Source of the DNA: Loktanella sp. M215
GTDB lineage: Bacteria; Pseudomonadota; Alphaproteobacteria; Rhodobacterales; Rhodobacteraceae
Assembly: GCF_021735925.1 (NCBI RefSeq)
Contig: NZ_WMEA01000001.1
Coordinates: 933,001-997,000 of the forward strand
Direction of reading: 5' to 3'
Length of the DNA stretch: 64,000 nt
Position numbers and translations under genes: made by a program. This document shows positions 34,125 through 41,147 of the stretch, piece after piece; the stretch's first letter is position 1; the number at the start of each line of letters is the position of its first letter. The notes under the pieces are model-generated. The model was not told the DNA's origin, made no database searches, and worked only from the letters and a program-made list of their open reading frames with translations.

Positions 34125-34885
34125 AGGGCGACCTGCGTTTCCTGGCCGACCGGGTACCACTTGTGAAATGTGTGGAACGCGTGATCGACGTGGAAGTCCC
34201 GGCGGGACCACACGCGCTGGACCGTATAGTTGTTCAGTTGCGTCGACGTGATGAGGCGGGCCTGCGCCGCATCGGCGACCGCGCTGCGGGCGTGGTCGAT
34301 CACGGCAGATACGAGGTGGCCATAGATGCCACCGCCCTGTGCTGCGGGGTCCACGGCGTTCAGCACGATTTCCCATTCATCCGGCGCGTTGCGGCGCAGG
34401 GTCAGGAACCCGGAAATCTGCCGGTTCAGGCCAGCGACCAGAACCGGACGGTCGGCCGTCACGTTCCGGATGCTCGTCTCTGCCCATTCCACATAGGCGG
34501 CGTCGGCAGACAGTCTCTCAAGCTTCGGGTCGGAATGAAAATGTCCGACGTAATTGCGAAAGGCCGCGCGGGCCACTTGGCCGACCGCAGTCACGTCGTC
34601 GGGCGTCGCAAGCCGGACGACGATTGCGGTCTGTGCGGACCGGACCGTGCAAGTCGTCTGTAGGCCACGTGCCCAATAGACGAGGCTGTCCATCAGCAGG
34701 TGGCCATCCGCCTCCAGCGCGTGGATGCGGTCGTGGTCGGCGCAATCGATGCGGGTCGTCAGCATCGCGACGTCAAGGCGGCGGGCCGCAGCGTTCAGGG
34801 CCTCCGGGGTGGCCTGTGCATCCGTCGTGCGGGCAAGGACCACACCAAAGCGGCGGCTGCCCAGGTGATCGATTTCAATCGGCAT
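34121..34885 (-). CDS. GNAT acetyltransferase resembling WecD/RffC (dTDP-4-amino-sugar N-acetyltransferase)
   Basis: A 254-residue two-domain protein. The N-terminal part (RRFGVVLARTTDA.. to DGHLLMDSLVYWARG) follows the pattern of WecD/RffC. The GNAT part has YVGHFHSDPKLERLSADAAYVEWAETSIRN (~112-141), the segment typical of WecD, and the acetyl-CoA loop NAVDPAAQGGGIYGHL (176-191). WecD acetylates dTDP-4-amino-4,6-dideoxygalactose, which fits the WecE-like enzyme in this operon. ATG 34885 overlaps gtrA by 11 nt; an upstream ATG is less likely. Confidence 0.75.
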   Translation of the reverse strand: MPIEIDHLGSRRFGVVLARTTDAQATPEALNAAARRLDVAMLTTRIDCADHDRIHALEADGHLLMDSLVYWARGLQTTCTVRSAQTAIVVRLATPDDVTAVGQVARAAFRNYVGHFHSDPKLERLSADAAYVEWAETSIRNVTADRPVLVAGLNRQISGFLTLRRNAPDEWEIVLNAVDPAAQGGGIYGHLVSAVIDHARSAVADAAQARLITSTQLNNYTVQRVWSRRDFHVDHAFHTFHKWYPVGQETQVAL

Positions 34886-35270
34886 CTTGCATTTTCCCGA
34901 ATTTGAGCAAGCGTAAGGATACATAGATCACGACGGCCGTCAGGCCGATGTTGAAGATCTGGGCCAACTGGGGCGGCAACCAGATCAGCAGTATGCGCAA
35001 CATGACCAGTGTCGCGCAGAACCCGATGGCATAGGCGGTCAGGAACTTCGGCACCTCGCGGCTATGCCGTGCCGTGCTTTCGAAGGTCCAAATCCGGTTG
35101 AGCCAGTAGCTCATCGCAACGCCTGCGACGTAGCAGATGCCGGCCGACACCAGCGGACCGGTCCCCGCCCAGACGAGTGCGACGAAGGCAAGGTAGAGGA
35201 CCAGGTTGTTCACGATGCCGACGATACCGTAACGGGTCAGCGTGCGGGCTTCCCGGCGCAGTCTAGTCAC
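34875..35270 (-). CDS. GtrA-family membrane protein (polyprenyl-phosphate sugar flippase)
   Basis: 131 residues with four membrane segments. The GtrA signature is present at the start (LTRYGIVGIVNNLVLYLAFVALVW) and after segment 2 (VAGVAMSYWLNRIWTF). GtrA proteins are thought to move undecaprenyl-phosphate-linked sugar across the inner membrane. It overlaps the GtrB-like gene by 8 nt and the acetyltransferase by 11 nt. Confidence 0.88.
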   Translation of the reverse strand: MTRLRREARTLTRYGIVGIVNNLVLYLAFVALVWAGTGPLVSAGICYVAGVAMSYWLNRIWTFESTARHSREVPKFLTAYAIGFCATLVMLRILLIWLPPQLAQIFNIGLTAVVIYVSLRLLKFGKMQDAD

Positions 35271-36264
35271 GCCGGACCGCGTCTTGCGTCAAAACCGCAC
35301 TGAACGGATGACGTCCGTCCGGCTCGAAGGTCGTGTGCATCACCGAGAGGCGCGGCCTGCCGCGCACTTCCGCGAAAATGCGGCCGATGTAGAGTCCGTG
35401 GATCCCCAGAGTTACCATAATCAGTCCGGACAGAAACCACACGGACAGGATGACGCTGGTCCAGCCGGCGACAGTGAAGATGTTCAGTATACGTCCCATG
35501 AACAGACAAAGAGACACGACGGCCGCGAGCGAGGAGAACGCGAATCCGGCGACAGCGCTCAGCTTGAGGGGGCGATCCGAGAACCGCACGACAATCGCCA
35601 AAGCCAGTCGCAGCAGCCGCAGAATCGAATAGCTGCTCTGTCCCGCGGCGCGGCCACTGCGGTCGACCCGCTTCTTGGCTACCGGCAGGCCGGTCAGGGC
35701 CACCATCATCGGTAGGAACACTTCCTGTTCGCGGAACTTCAGCAGCGAATTTACCATGGTGCGGCTGTAGACCCCGAAGTTACCGACATTCTTGATCTCA
35801 ATCCCCGCCAGCACCTTGATCATCCGGTAGAACTGGGCAGAGGCCGCGCGGCGAAACCACGAATCCGACCATTCCCCACGATCGACGATTAGCGCGTGGG
35901 CAGTATTGGTCTGCGCATCCGCAAACAGGGCAGGCAGGACCGCCGGATCGTCCTGCAGATCGCAGTCGATCACCGCGGTCCAAGCCCCCCGGCAAACCTC
36001 AAGCCCGGCCCAGATGGCCAAGTGCTGGCCGTGGTTGCGTGTTAGCCGGACCCCCCTGATGCGCGGATCGTTCTGTGTCAACTCAAGGATCAGCGGCCAA
36101 GGACGGTCCGGTGCGTTGTCGTCGACGAGGATCAGTTCCCACGTCAAACCGCTGTTATCCATGGTCTGCGTAACGCGTGCGACCAGCTTGGCCAGACAAT
36201 CACGGCAACCATATACCGGAGACACGATGCTAACCTCCGGCGCGTCCAACCTGACTGGTGTCAT
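35263..36264 (-). CDS. GT2 glycosyltransferase, GtrB/ArnC type (polyprenyl-phosphate sugar synthase)
   Basis: 333 residues. The GT-A domain starts VSIVSPVYGCRDCL, has LTRNHGQHLAIWAGLE (~74-89) and the metal-binding DCDLQDDP (100-107). Two membrane segments at ~235-295 end it. This is the arrangement of GtrB, ArnC and dolichyl-phosphate sugar synthases, which move a sugar from a nucleotide to undecaprenyl phosphate. The donor here is likely the product of the WecE- and WecD-like enzymes; that is inference. Confidence 0.88.
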   Translation of the reverse strand: MTPVRLDAPEVSIVSPVYGCRDCLAKLVARVTQTMDNSGLTWELILVDDNAPDRPWPLILELTQNDPRIRGVRLTRNHGQHLAIWAGLEVCRGAWTAVIDCDLQDDPAVLPALFADAQTNTAHALIVDRGEWSDSWFRRAASAQFYRMIKVLAGIEIKNVGNFGVYSRTMVNSLLKFREQEVFLPMMVALTGLPVAKKRVDRSGRAAGQSSYSILRLLRLALAIVVRFSDRPLKLSAVAGFAFSSLAAVVSLCLFMGRILNIFTVAGWTSVILSVWFLSGLIMVTLGIHGLYIGRIFAEVRGRPRLSVMHTTFEPDGRHPFSAVLTQDAVRRD

Positions 36265-37418
36265 GCGCCGGACCTCTGCGGTGCGCTCTGGCTAAAGAAA
36301 TCGTTGACGTGATCGATAACGTCCTCCACTTCCGACCCCAGATCGAAAAACATCGGCAGGCGCACCAGCGTGTCGGATACCCGTTTCGTAACGGCCATGT
36401 CTCCGTGCGTCCTGCTGAATTTTTCGCCCGCAGGGGCCGAATGCAGTGGGATGTAGTGGAATGGTGTTATGACATCACGCTCGCGCATAAAATTTATGAA
36501 GTCGTGCCGCATGTTCTGATCGGGCATAAGCAAATAGAACATGTGCCCATTACCGATCGTATCGGAAGGCGTGACAGGCAGTTGCACCAGTTCCCTGTCC
36601 GCCAAGGGCGTCAGGGCTTCTTGGTAGCGGTCAAACAAGGAGAGGCGCCGCGCCGAAATCGCCTTCTCCGCTTCCAGTTGAGCGCACAGGAATGACGAGA
36701 TGAGCTCGCCAGGCAGGTAAGACGACCCCACATCGACCCAAGTGTACTTGTCGACATCGCCCCGGATGAACCGGGATCGGTTTGTACCTTTTTCGCGGAT
36801 GATCTCGGCGCGCTCCACGAAGGCAGGATTGTTTATCGTCAGTGCGCCGCCCTCGCCGCTGATGACGTTCTTGGTTTCGTGAAAACTGAAGGCTGCAAGA
36901 TCGCCCAAGCTGCCGGCAGGCCGACCCTTGTAGGTGGATCCCAGCGCCTGTGCCGCGTCCTCGACCAGGACCAGATCATGCGCACGCGCGATCTCGGCCA
37001 GCGCGTCCATATCGGCAGGAAATCCGGCATAATGCACAGCAAAGATGGCCTTGGTCTGCGGCGTGACGGCCGCGGCGACGCGGGCGGGATCGATATTCAG
37101 CGTGGCGGGGTCGATGTCGACAAAAACCGGTGTGGCCCTCCGCAGTACGATGGCATTTGCGGTGGACACGAAGGTGAAGGATGGAAGGATCACCTCGTCC
37201 CCTGGACCGAGATCACATAATAGAGCGGCCATTTCCAAGGCCGCCGTGCATGAATGAGTGACCAGTGCCTTGGGGCTCTGTGTGATTTCCTCGATCAGGG
37301 CATTGCAGCGTTTTGTATAGAAGCCGTCACCCGACAGCTGCCCACGCCTAACGGCATCACGCACATATTTGATCTCATTACCGATGAGGCTTGGCTTGTT
37401 CAGTGGGATTTTTACCAT
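36261..37418 (-). CDS. wecE: WecE-like dTDP-4-amino-4,6-dideoxygalactose transaminase (DegT/DnrJ family)
   Basis: PLP sugar aminotransferase, 385 residues. It opens with PLNKPSLIGNEIKYVRDA, has SCTAALEMAALL, and the PLP Lys is K183 in FSFHETKNVISGEGGAL, with VEDAAQALGSTYKGRPAGSLGD before it. The FHETKN form and the C-terminal GNGHMFYLLMPD are typical of WecE/RffA, which makes dTDP-4-amino-4,6-dideoxygalactose from the 4-keto sugar. First gene of the five-gene operon; the ribosome binding site is weak. No dTDP-glucose genes are in the island, so the precursor must come from elsewhere. Confidence 0.88.
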   Translation of the reverse strand: MVKIPLNKPSLIGNEIKYVRDAVRRGQLSGDGFYTKRCNALIEEITQSPKALVTHSCTAALEMAALLCDLGPGDEVILPSFTFVSTANAIVLRRATPVFVDIDPATLNIDPARVAAAVTPQTKAIFAVHYAGFPADMDALAEIARAHDLVLVEDAAQALGSTYKGRPAGSLGDLAAFSFHETKNVISGEGGALTINNPAFVERAEIIREKGTNRSRFIRGDVDKYTWVDVGSSYLPGELISSFLCAQLEAEKAISARRLSLFDRYQEALTPLADRELVQLPVTPSDTIGNGHMFYLLMPDQNMRHDFINFMRERDVITPFHYIPLHSAPAGEKFSRTHGDMAVTKRVSDTLVRLPMFFDLGSEVEDVIDHVNDFFSQSAPQRSGA

Positions 37419-37463
37419 AACGAAAGATTAATCCTATTTACAAACATCAGAAGTAATTCTCCG

Positions 37464-37491
37464 TTTTTCACAGAAACGCGTCTGTGAAAAA
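37464..37491. promoter_or_regulatory. 11-bp inverted repeat in the leader of the glycan operon
   Basis: TTTTTCACAGA and TCTGTGAAAAA are perfect complements around a 6-nt loop, 45 bp before the WecE-like start. With T runs on both ends it has terminator form on either strand. It could end transcription from the IS side or act as an attenuator of the operon. Confidence 0.55.
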
Positions 37492-37567
37492 TGCGGCTAT
37501 TGTCAGTTTTGAGCACGGATCATGCTAACAGGATCTTATTCAACTAGTCTGTACGATAAGTACACAG

Positions 37568-37750
37568 GGCTTTGTTGCGCAAATCAGCTTACGGACGGTT
37601 CTCCCCTTACCCCAGACGGATTTATCCCATGGCTTTTATGACAGGGATGCCAACGGCGGTGTAGCCGTTCAGGATCGCAACGCGCACCTGAATCTCGGCG
37701 ACCTGGCGGTTGAAGTCTCGTGCCATCAGGCGTTGGCCCGGCAGCGAGCT
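37568..37750 (-). pseudogene. IS5-family (IS903 group) remnant: transposase tail and terminal repeat
   Basis: The sequence from 37568, GGCTTTGTTGCGCAAATCA, is the terminal repeat typical of IS903-like elements. Reading the minus strand toward it, the frame ends GQRLMARDFNRQVAEIQVRVAILNGYTAVGIPV, the known transposase C terminus of this group. The rest of the element is missing; at about 37750 it joins an acyltransferase start. Confidence 0.8.
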
Positions 37751-37834
37751 AGCACCGGCATGGAACAGGATGACCAACACTACGGCCAGCGCCCGCAAGC
37801 CGTCGATGTCGGGCCGATATTTCAATGTGCTCAT
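37751..37834 (-). pseudogene. Acyltransferase-3 (OafA/YrhL) gene, first ~28 codons only
   Basis: MSTLKYRPDIDGLRALAVVLVILFHAG is the unmistakable start of acyltransferase-3 membrane proteins, which O-acetylate surface sugars. After about residue 28 the frame runs into the IS903-group transposase tail, giving a 70-codon chimera that ends at 37622. The rest of the acyltransferase (~350-600 residues) is absent from the window. Confidence 0.85.
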
Positions 37835-38009
37835 ACAAATGGTCTCGAAAAATTCATGCAGCGCTTAACACAGACGCCACGATAGGTGCATTACTCACTC
37901 GAAATTTTTTGCAGGGCAAGGTGGAGCGGAGCTGAGGGTGTGAAACCCGCATGGGCCAGACCAGATACACAGAGTTCATGACACTCCCTTCAACGACGGC
38001 TTCGATCAA
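37835..38009. other. Island debris with no recognised gene
   Basis: No protein-like frame or RNA gene was seen between the acyltransferase start and the IS256-type remnant. It would have held the acyltransferase promoter. Confidence 0.45.
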
Positions 38010-38318
38010 TTGAAAGCGGCCATGCGTAGTGTCCGAGGACGTGGTGGAACTTCACACTGCCTTGGCAATGTAACCGGGGCGGCCAAGCTACTCAGCACGC
38101 ACCCACTTGAGCGCCTGAACAAGGAAGAGAAGCGCCGGGCTGATGTCGTGAGGGTCTTTCCAAATGAAGAGTCAATCATCCGCCTGCTCGGCGCAGTTTT
38201 GTTCGAACAGAACGACGACTGGCAGAGCCAGCACCTCTATATTTGAGTGGAGGCATTCAGGCTTATCGACTTCGCCCAGATCGATCCACTTCTCAGCATC
38301 TCAACACAAGCCGCCTGA
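38010..38318 (+). pseudogene. IS256-family transposase remnant with in-frame stop
   Basis: From about 38090 the frame reads THPLERLNKEEKRRADVVRVFPNEESIIRLLGAVLFEQNDDW, the C-terminal signature of IS256 (Mutator) transposases. A TGA at 38244 interrupts it, after which the same frame continues VEAFRLIDFAQIDPLLSISTQAA to a second stop at 38316. Upstream codons do not match the family, so it is truncated on that side. Confidence 0.8.
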
Positions 38319-38337
38319 CGATGTCCGCGAATGACCA

Positions 38338-38363
38338 TGAGCTGCTGCCGGTTTTGTGGACAC
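38338..38363 (+). repeat. Left terminal inverted repeat of the IS3 element
   Basis: 26 bp, matching the inverse of 39724-39749 with one mismatch. Confidence 0.9.
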
Positions 38364-38400
38364 GAAGATAAGATCGTGACCATTGAACTGGAGAGTGGAT

Positions 38401-38728
38401 ATGACGAGACGGAAGTTTAGCCGCGAGTTCAAGATCGAGGCGGTAAGGCTGGTGACCGAGCGAGGCGTTGCGGTCGCTCAGGCGTGCCGGGACCTGGATC
38501 TTGCGGAGAGCGTGGCTCGCGTCGCTGGATGCGGGAATTGATGGGAGCGCCTGTTGCGGCGTTTCCCGGCAATGGCTTGCAACGCGCAGAATTGGCCGAG
38601 ATTGCGACCCTGAAGAGAGAGGTCGCCAAGCTCAAGGCGGAGCGTGACATCCTAAAAAAGGGCGAGCCATGTGCGCCATTGGTTCGAGCACAATGGCGAG
38701 CGCCTACTTCGCGCGGGAAGCGACATGA
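38401..38728 (+). pseudogene. IS3 transposase OrfA (frameshifted)
   Basis: Starts MTRRKFSREFKIEAVRLVTERGVAVAQACRDLDLAE, the helix-turn-helix of IS3 OrfA. A one-base change near 38510 moves the frame, after which WMRELMGAPVAAFPGNG and the leucine-zipper-like LAEIATLKREVAKLKAERDILKK follow in the new frame. The palindromic insertion at 38661 then separates the A6G slip site from SAYFAREA and the stop. Confidence 0.85.
38661..38701. repeat. Palindromic insertion A, copy 1 (41 bp) inside the IS3 element
   Basis: Bounded by GGCGAGC at both ends, with an inner hairpin CGCCATTG..CAATGGCG (9-nt loop). Its reverse complement matches 39224-39266 closely. It splits the conserved LKK-AAAYFARE region of OrfA. 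Confidence 0.75.
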
Positions 38729-38772
38729 CGTTCGCTTTCGTGGCAAAGCATCGGCACATTTGGCCCCTCTCG

Positions 38773-38809
38773 GCGATGCACGCATCGCCGAGAGGGCAAC
38801 GGGATCAGC
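38773..38809. repeat. Hairpin insertion B (37 nt) inside OrfB
   Basis: With the 8 bases before it, it forms a perfect 14-bp hairpin: CCCTCTCGGCGATG / CATCGCCGAGAGGG around CACG (38765-38796 region). Removing 38773-38809 restores the expected IWPLSWMCAVLGVSRSGFHAWL exactly. Confidence 0.7.
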
Positions 38810-39223
38810 TGGATGTGCGCGGTGCTGGGCGTCTCCCGATCCGGCTTTCATGCCTGGCTCAGAAGGCCGATAAGCGAACGCGCGGCTCAGGATGCAAAGC
38901 TCGTCCAGTCGATCGACAAGAGCTTCAAGGCCAGCGATCGCACCTATGGCGCCCGCCGGGTCTGGCGTGACGTTCTGGAAGAAGGTCTCGCATGTGGACT
39001 GCACCGGATCGAACGCTTGATGCGGCTAAATGCAATGAGAGCGCGGCCCAAACGCCGCGGGAACCCGAAGGATGACGGCGAGCGGTCGGTCATCGCCGAC
39101 AACATCCTTGACCGCGACTTCACAGCAGACCGGCCGAACCAGAAGTGGCTTGCCGACTTCACCTACATCTGGACCGCAGAGGGCTGGCTCTACGTGGCGG
39201 TCGTGCTGGACCTGTTCTCCAGG

Positions 39224-39266
39224 GTTCGCCATTGTGCTTGAACCAATGGCGCATCAATGGCTCACC
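39224..39266. repeat. Palindromic insertion A, copy 2 (43 bp, inverted) inside OrfB
   Basis: GTTCGCCATTGTGCTTGAAC.. to ..GGCTCACC, inverse of copy 1 at 38661-38701 with about three substitutions and a 2-nt length difference. It falls between LDLFSR and VGWSM, adjacent blocks in intact IS3 transposases. Confidence 0.75.
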
Positions 39267-39320
39267 GTCGGCTGGTCCATGAAGGCGGAACGGGATGCTT
39301 CACTGGTCATGGATGCGCTG

Positions 39321-39383
39321 ATCCCTCTCATGGTTTGCCAGTCATTCCACCGGAATGACCTGCAAACCACTGCCGGGCAGCGG
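39321..39383. repeat. Palindromic insertion C (63 nt, in frame) inside OrfB
   Basis: Adds 21 codons (IPLMVCQSFHRND..) between VMDAL and MAVWRRGK without breaking the frame. Its core is a 16-bp imperfect hairpin: TGGTTTGC/GCAAACCA and GTCATTCC/GGAATGAC with a 2-nt internal mismatch and ACC loop (39331-39369). Confidence 0.7.
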
Positions 39384-39723
39384 ATGGCCGTCTGGCGGCG
39401 CGGAAAGGCTGACGCGCTGCTCCATCACTCAGACCAAGGATCGCAATATACCAGTGAGCAGTTTCAGCGCCTGCTGCTGGACAACGGCATCATTTGCCGG
39501 GTGAGCCGTGCGGGCAATGTGTGGGACAACTCAGCAATGGAGAGCTTCTTCTCGTCGCTGAAGATCGAACGGACAGCCCGCAAGGTCTACCGCACCCGTG
39601 ACGCGGCACGCGCCGACGTGTTCGACTACATCGAGCGCTTTTACAATCCGAGGCGACGGCATTCGAAGCTGGGCTATCTCAGCCCTATGGCGTTCGAGGA
39701 CCGAGCTATGCAAACCTAACCCG

Positions 39724-39749
39724 GTGTCCACGAAACCGGCAGCAGCTCA
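39724..39749 (-). repeat. Right terminal inverted repeat of the IS3 element
   Basis: Inverse of 38338-38363 with a single mismatch. Confidence 0.9.
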
Positions 39750-39794
39750 CGGGCGAGTGCGGCGGCCATGCGACGTTCCCTGTTTTCTCAGCGA

Positions 39795-40982
39795 CTAGGA
39801 TGTCTTGCAGTCGTCCAGATATCCGGCCCACCAATCCGCCAAGCGGACACGCTCATCCCAATGCTCCCCTCGCGCATATGCCCGTCGCACCTGATTCGCT
39901 TCGACGTGAGCCAAGGCGCGCTCAATCGCGTCAGGGTTCCAAAGTCCACTCTCGTTCGCCAGAGTAGAAAACGTGGCGCGAAAACCATGCGAGGTCATTT
40001 CCTCAGCGGAAAAGCCCATGCGTCGAAGTGCTGCATTTAGAGTATTCTCGCTCATGACACGCTGGGCGCTTCTGATCGACGGGAAAAGGTAGCGCCCCGA
40101 TCCAGTCAGCGCCCGCAGTTCGTCGATCACGGCAATAGCTTGTGAAGGCAGTGGCACCTTGTGCGGGCGGCGCATTTTCATGCGCTCCGCAGGAATTGAC
40201 CAAATGCCCGCTTCAAGATCAATGTCCGCCCATTCGGCATGTCGCAGTTCACCGGGGCGCTGGGCAAGGAGCGCCATTAGCTGCAACGCGATGCGGGTGG
40301 CCATCTGTCCTTCGAAAGCGTCCACCGCCCTCAGAAGACCGCCCAGCGCCTTTGGTTCCGTGATCGCGGCACGCGACTTCACCGTCGGCCTGATCAGCGC
40401 ATCTTTAAGGGCATAGGTTGGATCGGTTTCCGCCACACCAACCGCAACAGCAAAACGAAACACCGAACCAATCTGTGCGCGTAGCCGTTTGGCGGTTTCA
40501 TAGTTTCCTTTGGCTTCGACCTTGCGCAGGCATTGCAGAATCATGGGCGACGTAATCTCGGAAATTGGCTTATTGCCAAATGCTGCATTTGCCATCCCGA
40601 GCAACCAATCGGTCTTGGCCAGCGTCGCCGGCGCGCGGCCTTCCTTTATGGCCCGGCTCATAAATGCTTTGGCTTGGCTCTCGAAGGTGTGGCCGCGCCG
40701 TTCCCGGTCTTCGCGCTTGAGCTGTTGCTCCGCCTCGCCGGGGTCTTCGCCCAAGGCCAGCAATGCGCGGGCGTCATCCCGGGCGGATCGCGCCTGCGCT
40801 AAGCTGATTGCCGGATATGCGCCGAACGACAGGAGTTTCTCTTTTTCGGCGATCCGGTACTTCATCGGCCAAAGCTTCGACCCCGACGGCCGGATAGATA
40901 GAAAAAGCCCGTCAAAGTCCGATACCTTGTAAGGTTTGTCACGCGGCTTGAGCGTTCGAATCTTTGCATCTGTCAGGGGCAT
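39795..40982 (-). CDS. P4-type tyrosine integrase of the genomic island
   Basis: 395 residues. The N-terminal DUF4102 arm-binding domain (LTDAKIRTLKPRDKPYKVSDFDGLFLSIRPSGSKLW) is followed by a core-binding domain and a tyrosine recombinase domain. The catalytic set is R242 (QRPGELRH), H332-R335 (SHGFR), H359 (LAHVE) and Y369 (RRAYARG). All are present, so it may still be active. It is transcribed away from the 3' end of tRNA-Thr, the normal layout for islands that integrate into tRNA genes. Confidence 0.95.
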   Translation of the reverse strand: MPLTDAKIRTLKPRDKPYKVSDFDGLFLSIRPSGSKLWPMKYRIAEKEKLLSFGAYPAISLAQARSARDDARALLALGEDPGEAEQQLKREDRERRGHTFESQAKAFMSRAIKEGRAPATLAKTDWLLGMANAAFGNKPISEITSPMILQCLRKVEAKGNYETAKRLRAQIGSVFRFAVAVGVAETDPTYALKDALIRPTVKSRAAITEPKALGGLLRAVDAFEGQMATRIALQLMALLAQRPGELRHAEWADIDLEAGIWSIPAERMKMRRPHKVPLPSQAIAVIDELRALTGSGRYLFPSIRSAQRVMSENTLNAALRRMGFSAEEMTSHGFRATFSTLANESGLWNPDAIERALAHVEANQVRRAYARGEHWDERVRLADWWAGYLDDCKTS

Positions 40983-40984
40983 CT

Positions 40985-41021
40985 GGGGGTAACGTCATTT
41001 TCAGGTTTCCACGTTACCCCC
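40985..41021. promoter_or_regulatory. 11-bp inverted repeat directly before the integrase gene
   Basis: GGGGGTAACGT (40985-40995) and ACGTTACCCCC (41011-41021) are perfect complements around 15 nt, starting 3 bp upstream of the integrase ATG. It could be an operator for integrase or excisionase control, or part of the attachment region. Confidence 0.55.
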
Positions 41022-41147
41022 GAAAACACCCCTCATCGGGGGGTATCGTATCGGATAAGATTGTACACCATCGGACAACCCAGTAACGTCAAAGCCCTTA
41101 TATACAAGGCCTCTTCGGATGTCATCGGATTATCTGAAATGGGATTA

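Larger units (their letters stand above)
38725..39719 (+). pseudogene. IS3 transposase OrfB (integrase core, interrupted)
   Basis: Begins MTFAFVAKHRHIWPLS, then continues in other frames with MCAVLGVSRSGFHAWLRRP, SDRTYGARRVWRDVL, NQKWLADFTYIWTAEGWLYVAVVLDLFSR, WRRGKADALLHHSDQGSQYTS and ESFFSSLKIERT..YIERFYNPRRRHSKLGYLSP. The DDE integrase-core motifs are all visible: D in ADFTYI, D in HHSDQGSQY, E in MESFFSSLK. Insertions at 38773 and 39224 shift the frame; one at 39321 does not. Confidence 0.85.
38338..39749 (+). mobile_element. IS3-family insertion sequence, full length with terminal repeats but inactivated
   Basis: The ends TGAGCTGCTGCCGGTTTTGTGGACAC (38338-38363) and its inverse at 39724-39749 agree at 25 of 26 positions. 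Between them lie frames for OrfA and OrfB of an IS3 transposase, including an A6G slip site at 38654-38660. A frameshift and four palindromic insertions break the frames. The flanks (GACCA and CGGGC) show no target duplication, suggesting a later deletion or recombination on one side. Confidence 0.9.
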
